Part shown: piece after piece, positions 57,110 through 64,000 of the stretch
How positions within the stretch are numbered: the stretch's first letter is position 1
How the letters are laid out: each line of letters opens with the position of its first letter
Source: Daedaleopsis sinensis
Lineage: Eukaryota > Basidiomycota > Agaricomycetes > Polyporales > Polyporaceae
DNA: 64,000 nt
Reading direction: 5' to 3'
Assembly (NCBI GenBank): GCA_033807695.1
Contig: CM066303.1
Location: forward strand, 2,046,001 to 2,110,000
Made by a program: the position numbers and the translations under genes
Notes under the pieces: generated by a model
Told to the model about the DNA's origin: nothing
The model's input: only the letters and a program-made list of their open reading frames with translations
The model's database searches: none

Positions 57110-58948
57110 GTGGCGTGACGGGGACGGAGAGACGGACGAGGATGCCGTCGTTAACGTTGATTGTAGCCCTAGGTTGAGCCGAACGGAAAGTGTGGCACGC
57201 ACGTCGGGTCCGACGCGTTGCCGACGACATACATATGTACAGTGCTGCTGTTGTTGTGTGTAGATGTCGCTTGTATCAAAAAATTCTCCTTGCTCTCCCC
57301 GCTCCTCGCCGCTCGGGACCTTGCAGGCTTCAGGCTGAGGAAACGTGTGAAGTGTCTATACGTACTTATGTGGTAGCACGCATGCCGTAACCCGCCCTCG
57401 TTCACACATTTGTAAATTGTATTCCGTCCAGCATGGGATCGCGATCGCGATTTCCCAAAACAAATTGCATTGCGCGGTCTGCAAGGCTTAAGGTTATTGA
57501 CTAAGTACTTCATTTTCGGGTGGGTCGTTTGGTTGCCGTGAGTAATTATGTAGCCGGACGGCGCCAAGCGCGAGCGCGAAAACGGTTAACGCTTCCGTGG
57601 TGGCTAGACCTGACCGTACGTACTTCAATATCGGGCATGCGTGCATCTGCGTGGTGACTGTGCATAGACGTACATGCTTGGCCATGCAGGCAAGTATACG
57701 GTGGTAATGACAGGATATCACCGCGACTCCGTGTGGACCGGGATCTCCCACTCATCCTGATCAAGCGCCGAGTCAGCGAGCCTCCTCGGAGGAGAGTGTC
57801 ATGGAGATTTGGTTTGCTGCTCTTGAGTCAGCTGCAGGGGCCCTACTAGTTGCAGGCGGCATATGCTAGTACTTACTGAGTAGCTAGTCCGCCGTTGTAA
57901 TCCGCCGGCCACTGCGCGTTTCGCAAATCTAAGTGCCACATTCAAGTTGCGAAACCGATCGCCGTGAGCCCGGCAGCATGTGTACCGACCACCCTCGATC
58001 GCCCCGGTCTGGAATCGTGAGTCGCGACCCTCGTGGTCTGTACCCGGCGCCGTTAACGTTATCTCTGTTAATTATCGTGAACCTCTCGTGCGTCATCGAG
58101 AATATTTTAAGACGCGTATACCGTACGCTGGAACATGTGCATGAACGTTTGAACATGCGCATGTGCGTACTAAAATTTTTGAAAACTTCCTTGGAAGGTA
58201 TCTGCATCTGCGGCCGGAGCCGGGAGGACGGAGGCGAGGGATTCTCCCTCGGGCCTCTCCTGCCACTGCCACTGGGTACACGGCGTACGCGCATGCGGTC
58301 CAAGAGAAGAGCGATTGCCATTGATGTTCCGTCCTAGTAATCCGACGACGGCGGGGCCGCCACTAGCTGTGCGTACATGGAGACATACATACACATGCGT
58401 TTCTAGAGGTAAGTAGGATAGCGGGAGCCTGCAGCCTGCAGCTGGGGGTTGAGTACTGAGTAGGGGAGGGAGAGGGGGAAGAGAGATCGAATAGATAGAG
58501 CAAGCACGGACGCGTTCGTTCATTCACGGCAGACGAGAACAAGACAGGAAAGGGAAGAAGAAAGGGAAGAAGAACAAGAACAAGAACAAGATCGAGCAAG
58601 AGAGAGAGAGATTCCATGATACATCGGCATCCTTTTGGCCCGCCGACGGGGCGGGCGTCGGGCGGGCAGGCGGGGCGGGCGGGGTTGTACGTTGTGCGTG
58701 TCCGTGGCGTCTACGGAGCGCGGGGCGAGATGTTAGATACACGGTCCGGGGTGGGAATTGCGGGCGGAGACGATGGGGTTGGTTATTAAATACAGCGAGA
58801 GATTGCGGTCCTTCCTTGCTACACACGTTGGTTGTGTCTGCCCCGTGCGGCGTGTCAGCGTTCCGTCGCTGCAGGAGGAGTAGGACGAGGAGGGGGACGG
58901 GGCTCACCGTTCCAAAATATATAATAGATAGGGCGACGGCGCGGCGCG
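57110..58948. other. Long convergent intergenic region
   Basis: 1.84 kb, the largest gene-free stretch of the right part. It holds two 3' UTRs. Near 58540-58615 the + strand is purine-rich (GAACAAGAACAAGAACAAG, GAGAGAGAGAGA). CATG-containing and alternating GCATGTGC sequence lies near 58130-58180. I found no tRNA, no snoRNA boxes I could defend and no convincing open frame. Confidence 0.4.
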
Positions 58949-61486
58949 CTAGTCGAACCGGGCTTTCCAGAAGCCGTTCGCGGTTTTGGGGGTCGTGCCG
59001 CTGTCGACGAAGCCCGCAGCCCCGATGGGGAACGCAGCGTGGGCGTGGGCGTGGGCGGGGGCGGGGATCGGCGCGCCCCCGTGGACGGCGTGGATCTGGG
59101 CGAAGGCGGCCGTGGGCGACGTGCGGGCGGACGAGGACGTCGAGGAGAGCGTGCGGGACTCCTCGCCGTCGAGCTGCCAGATCGAGGAGCCGCTGGAGCG
59201 GCCGAGGGAGCTCGTGTACGTCGAGGAGGCGGAGGCGCCGCTGGGCTTGCGCGCGGCGGAGTCGTAGAGGGCGTGCGCGGCGCGGCGCGGCATGCCGTCG
59301 GCGCGGGGGTGTGCGTAGTGCCCGGTGGGATGGCCGTGCGCGGGGGGGCGGAGGACGTAGTGCGCGTCGTCGGAGCCGTCGAAGGAGAGCTCGGCGGAGG
59401 AGGAGGAGGTCGGGGAGGGGGACTGGGAGGGCGAGTGCACGATGTCCTGCAGGAAGGAGGGCAGGAGGGTGGTCTCGAGCGGGCTGGGGGCGATGATGGG
59501 GCGCGGGTGGTGGTGCTCGGCGCGGGGGGCGGGGGTCTGGTAGATGGGGGGCAGGGGCTTGCGCTGGTCGGCGAAGGGGTGCGGGTGGTGGAGGACGGGG
59601 GAGCCGCGGAGGCTGTGGACGGCGCTGGAGCTGTGGGCGTCGACGAAGCGGGCGGAGTAGGGCGGGGCGCTGGCGGGGGCGGGGTGTGCGAGGCGGTCGA
59701 GGTCGAGGACGTTGCACTCGGTGGTGAGGACGTTTGCGAGGAGGGCGATGCGCTCTGCCTGGACGTTGGCGGAGATGGAGTCGCCGTTGCCCTCTGCGTC
59801 TGTGGACAAAGGAGGATAGATGAGCGGGCGTCACGTGGGGGGAGGGATGTGACACGGACAAGGGAAGCAGGTCTGGCAGACCTTGCGGCGGCGCCAGTTG
59901 TGGTAGTTGCACTTCCCGCAGAGCCAGTCGCCCGGCTGCTTCTCGGCCGCGCCCTTGTTGCCCGTGTTGATGATCGGGGGATACTGGCATGCCGCATTAG
60001 GCTCTGGCAGCGCGCGATCCGTCGACGAAGCACGTACCGTCATCAGCGCAGAGTCCATCGGCCGGATCTGGCACGGCTCCGGCAGCGGCTCGTTGTCCGG
60101 CCAGTACATCACACACGGCGCGAGAGGGTCGCGCGAGACGTTGCGGATCCGCCCCCCCACGCTGATCGTCCGCCCCGACGGCGTCAGCGGCGGGTACTGC
60201 GGCGGCGGTGCCCGGCTCGGCATCTGCGCCTGCGCCGCGGCGAGGGCGTGCGCAGGCAGCCGGAACGTGAACTCGGGCCCGGGCCCAGCAGACGGCGGCG
60301 CGATGGGTTGGGAGTACGGCGCACTCGGCGCGTGCTGGACGCGGCCGGCGAACCGCGGGGACGGGTTCGCAAGCGGGAACGTGGACGAGCGGACGGGGGC
60401 GGCAGGCATGGGGGGCAGCCCGGCCCTGGAGCGGCCACACGCGATGCAGGACGTGTTACGTCTGGTGGACGGTGAATACGACTCGGGAAGAGAGTGATAT
60501 CACTTACTGGAAGTTGTGGGCGCCGCAGTTGGGCGCGATGCACCTTGAGAACGAACGGTCAGCACGGGAGACAAACCATGGGTGAAAGGCACTCGTACAT
60601 CCAGTCCCCAGTGCGGAAACTGGACTTGGGGTTCGGAGGATTCGACGATAGGGGGTAGACGGGCTGTGTCATATACTCCTCCTGGACGCGGTCGGGGACG
60701 CGTGCACGAAGGTTGGGAGGCATGGTCGATGCGGCGTGGGCGTCGTCCTGGACGTGAGCTATGAAAGGCGGCGGATGGGCGTCGACGCGTTTGAAGGAGG
60801 GATCGCGTTTCTGAGGGACCTGGATCAGGTGTGGGGAATCATACGAAATCACGGGCACGCGTACGGTAGGTATGTCGCGGGTGGCGAATGCAGTGATGGA
60901 AGGTGTTGATTGAGGAGGCTGATCAGTCGCGGGAGCGACGGCAGAGATGTCGCTAGATAGAGCAAGGGCGGCGCGCGCCTATTAGAGCAAAGATGAGTGG
61001 ATCGGGTGGTGGTAGAAAGAAACGAACACTCACGTCGTCCGGGTGGGCAAAGCGGGTGGAGAGAGTGGGATCGCTGAGAGAGTCGCGGGGAGGGGACAGA
61101 GGGGTGGTGCGGACGCTGGGGTTTTCCTGCGAGTCGAGGTGAGTAATCCAGATACAGCGAGTGGGGGTATGAGGACATGAGTGTGGGCATACCTCGCTGC
61201 AAGCCTGTTCGAAGAGACGCCAGAGGAGATCTGGGGGGGCCCCGCGGAGATTGTTCAGCTGTGGGAGAGGGTGGGCACGAGTTAAGAAGGGGAGAAGGAG
61301 GAGGAGGACACGTACGGTGATGGGGGCAGAAAAGGGCAAAGGGCGGGCAGAAAATTTGTGGGAGTCGGAGAGGAGGTCGGGAAGGGAAAAGCTGTTCCGG
61401 GATGGGTGGATCGGGTCGTCGCCCTCGGGCGGCGGGGCGCGGTCTGAGACACGGGGCGGGGGCGGGGGCGGGGGCGGGATGCGCAT
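58949..61486 (-). CDS. Protein with two RanBP2-type zinc fingers
   Basis: Uncharacterised, probably RNA-binding. Exons: 61486-61316, 61258-61193, 61126-61034, 60978-60599, 60543-60508, 60461-60038, 59983-59860, 59799-58949 (714 residues). Finger 1 is assembled across introns: FRTGDWMCIAPNCGAHNF then RNTSCIACG. Finger 2: PGDWLCGKCNYHNWRRRKVCQTC. Both follow the W-C-x2-5-C-x3-N-x6-C-x2-C plan with aromatic or Asn residues of the RNA-binding ZRANB2 type. Between them, FTFRLPAHALAAAQAQ and SVGGRIRNVSRDPLAPCVMYWPDNEPLPEPCQIRP look conserved rather than random. The region after finger 2 has a helical block (GNGDSISANVQAERIALLANVLTTECNVLDLDRL), then low complexity to GFWKARFD. The start ATG at 61486 precedes a poly-Pro run; another start is possible. 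Confidence 0.82.
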
Positions 61487-61930
61487 CGTGGGCTGGGGGG
61501 CTCGCTCGGGGGACAAAGGAGAGAGGAGGGAGTTAGGACGTCGGTAGTAGGCGAATATAAGGTAGGAGGATGGGGGAGGAAGAGGAAGTCGAAAGGACGG
61601 CGGGAGGAGGATCGTCGGAGGGCATAAAGCAAGACGTCCCCTATCCGTGGATGATATCCGTGGATGAATATTCTTGCCGACCTCCGCGCGGTGTGCCCTG
61701 AGCTTGGGCCGTGCTCGCTGCTCTCCGCTGGCCTCCGCTGCCCGCTGCCGCTGCCCGCCCCGTCCGCCGAGCTCCTGAGCGAAACACACCAGCCGGCCCG
61801 CAATTCACGCAGATCCCCTCACATCAGATCTCAGATCCGCAGACGCCGAAAAGTTTGGTGCGCGCCTGTCCCGACGCCGCCCTCGCCCTCGCCGCCCCCG
61901 CCGCCGTCTCCGCTACTGCCCGCGACGAGG
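61487..61930. promoter_or_regulatory. Shared promoter interval, RanBP2-finger protein / UTP10
   Basis: 444 bp between divergent start codons. Longer open frames run through it on both strands but show no conserved sequence before the chosen starts. Confidence 0.45.
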
Positions 61931-64000
61931 ATGGTGTCCTCCCTCGCAGACCAGCTCAAGAAGAGCGCGTCCGTCAACGCAGGCCTCCTCGCCGAAAAGA
62001 CCCGCCCCACCGCCGCCTCCCAGTCCTACCTCTTCTCCCAAAAGCAGGCCCGCACCCACGACCTCGACGCCCTCCACGCCCTCGCCCTCAACGCCTTTCT
62101 CCAGCTCAGCTCCCTCCAGCCCGCCCTCTCCGTCTACGAGGACACCTTCCTCTCCGAACACGCAAAGGACTCCGACAGGTCTCTCCTCCCTGCAACCCAA
62201 ATTGCTCAGCTCGATGCGTCCATCGCTGCCTTCCTCTCGCTCCTCGGGCCCTTCCTGCTGGACGCGCCCACCGGCAAGCTCTTGGAGTGGCTAGTGCGCA
62301 GGTTCCGGTGCGTTCTCTCGCCCTCGCGCGCAATTACTCTCCCCACTCATCTGTGCACCCAGAGTACACGAGTTCAATGTCGAGGCCGTCGTCGCCCTCT
62401 TCCTGCCCTACCATGACACGCCCCACTTCCTCAAGATGACCTCCATCCTCCACATCCCGTGAGTACGCTTTAGCTCCTTGCATCCGCTATGCTCATTCCC
62501 TCTTCTCTAGCGACAATTCTCCCCTTCGCTTCCTCCAGCCTTACAAGGCCACCACAAAGCCTCTACACAGACAACTCCTCGTCCGCGACATGCTCGCAAA
62601 CCCCGACCTTGCTCGCTTTGTCGCCTCTGCGCTCCTTGCCGTCCTCGATCATCAGGCTGCTCCCCTCCACCGTCCTCTCATCGCTTTCCACACCGGTGTC
62701 CTCCTCGAATACGTTGCGGCCTCCAAGACTATCGACGAGAACACCATGGCTGTCCTTCTTCCCGCTGCACTTGACCCCTTGCAACGCGCAAGCGACCCCG
62801 ACAGTCTCGTCAAGCCCAATCTGCTCCACGAGATCATCGTAGGCACCCAAGTCACTCACGTCCCATCTCACAGCTAACTTGGTCTCCAGCTCGGCAGCTA
62901 CCTCGTGCTCGCTGCCGTCTCTCAGAAAGCGCGTCTCACATCGAAAGCTGTCAGGTCCATACTGGCAGCAGTTGTAGACTGCGCACCCCGCGTATCCCCG
63001 AAACAGCTCGTCCGCACGCTCGTCTCCATATGCGCTCCTCAGGACCAGCTTGAGAAGCTGCCCGGCAGCCTTGTCAAGCGTCTCATTACTATTCCGTACG
63101 CACCAAGTCCACGTAGAACATTGGGCATAACATCGACTAACTTGGACTTGTCAGTGACATTGACTCTGAACTTGTCGGCGCGATGGCTTGGACAGGCGCC
63201 GAGAACTTCCTCGTCCCTCTCGTCGACAGTCTTATTCTCCGGTACGATTCTTCCCTCTGCGCTCACTCACAAACTAACACTCTATCACAGTCTCGACGAT
63301 GAGGCCGCATACGGAGTAGTGGAAACGATGGCCATATCCTCCCAGCTGCTCCCTGCCGTTGGCCGCTCAGCAGCATCCGCCCTCATTCGCGGTCTCATCA
63401 GCACTGAGGCGCCACTGGCCTCCCGAGACCTTCTCTCCCAGCTGCACCAGCGCCATCCCAAGGTCGTGCAGGCGGCGTCGCAGGCCGTCGTTGCAGAAGA
63501 GGACAGCGCTCAGGACGCCGTAGAGCGCCTCATCCTGTCCTTGTCCGTGGTAAGCGTTTCCTATCATGTGGGCCGTGCGAGCAGCAGCTGAGAGGCGTGC
63601 CCAGCCTGTTTCCGGGCTTTCGAGTGCCGACGCTGCGACAGCGACGGTCCTCGTTGGCTCGTCGGACGCCGACGCCACTGTGCGCGCAAAGGCAGTCCGC
63701 GACCTGATCGGGCGCATCGATGCGCCCGACGCAGACGTCGTAAGCGATCCGCGCCCTCCTCCCGCGAATCCTCGCTGACGTCATCCCCAGCAGTCGGTGG
63801 CGCCCGCGCTCGTGCTCCGCGTGCACGACACGGCAGTCCCCGTCCTGCAGGCCCTGTACGACACCTCGCCCGCGGCCGTTTCCCGCGCCTTTCTTAACTC
63901 CGCGTTGGCCGAGAATGCGTACATCGACGCGCTCAGGCAGACGTTGCACGACTCCGCCTCCAAGCCGTCGCGCGACGTCATCCGCGCGCACCTCTCCTTC
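61931..64000 (+). CDS. UTP10: UTP10 (HEATR1-like) U3 snoRNP / small-subunit processome component, 5' part
   Basis: HEAT-repeat scaffold of the t-UTP complex needed for pre-rRNA transcription and 18S rRNA processing. Exons: 61931-62307, 62363-62458, 62511-62838, 62890-63095, 63155-63241, 63291-63549, 63605-63739, 63791-64000 (window end). These give the first 566 residues of a protein normally around 2000. The N-terminus is diagnostic: [86 protein letters not shown]. Later exons are Ala/Leu-rich helices of HEAT type. The gene is truncated only by the end of the window. Confidence 0.95.

Noticed and set aside
58524..59990. 488-codon minus-strand frame, and a 478-codon frame on the + strand at 59039-60475
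   Set aside because: Both are shadow frames of the GC-rich RanBP2-finger gene; only the spliced model shows zinc fingers and consistent phases.

Overview
The window is a piece of a fungal nuclear genome, almost certainly an Agaricomycete basidiomycete (polypore-like). Evidence: GC-rich coding sequence, genes cut by many 46-80 nt introns with GT(A/G)-AG ends and CTNAC-like branch sites, tightly packed genes on both strands, and basidiomycete-style proteins (LIM protein, RanBP2-type zinc-finger protein, a VPF.NPS family protein). All gene models below were spliced by hand and checked for reading-frame phase across every intron.

Left third (1-22554): a tandem segmental duplication. A unit of 12,375 bp starts at or before base 1 and restarts at base 12376; the second copy stops at 22554. 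Each copy carries a GC-rich, repeat-rich non-coding island of about 3.1 kb, about 2.3 kb of AT-richer sequence with a decayed membrane-protein gene, a small hypothetical gene, a minisatellite, and an 11-exon membrane-anchored amidohydrolase whose third intron holds a 276-bp inverted-repeat (MITE-like) insertion. The first 5.9 kb of the two copies looks identical; the rest differs at about 1% and has two abrupt non-homologous stretches.

Right two thirds (22555-64000): ordinary housekeeping DNA without transposons. In order: Ser/Thr-rich single-pass membrane protein (+), eIF2-gamma (-), importin beta (-), LSM7 (+), Def1/UBAP2-like protein (-), dual-specificity phosphatase with a rhodanese-like domain (+), two tandem SRAP proteins (-,-), CTP:phosphocholine cytidylyltransferase (-), TAF8-like TFIID subunit (+), small cysteine-rich secreted or anchored protein (+), eIF5A (-), two-LIM protein (+), PIH1-domain protein (-), DAHP synthase (+), RanBP2-type zinc-finger protein (-), and the N-terminal part of UTP10 (+), cut by the window end. 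Six gene pairs are head-to-head with 290-445 bp between start codons, so they probably share promoters.

The genes do not form a pathway cluster. Functions are translation (eIF2-gamma, eIF5A, UTP10 for 18S rRNA), RNA and transcription (LSM7, TAF8, Def1), nuclear import, lipid and aromatic amino-acid synthesis, signalling, and DNA-damage tolerance (SRAP). The most interesting observations are: the second SRAP protein has lost two active-site residues (Glu to Gln, Asn to Phe) but kept Cys2 and its PCNA-binding tail; very small exons (4 nt in DAHP synthase; 12 and 8 nt in the LIM gene); GC-AG introns; and the two-step identity profile of the tandem duplication, which could be real or an assembly artefact from a dikaryon.
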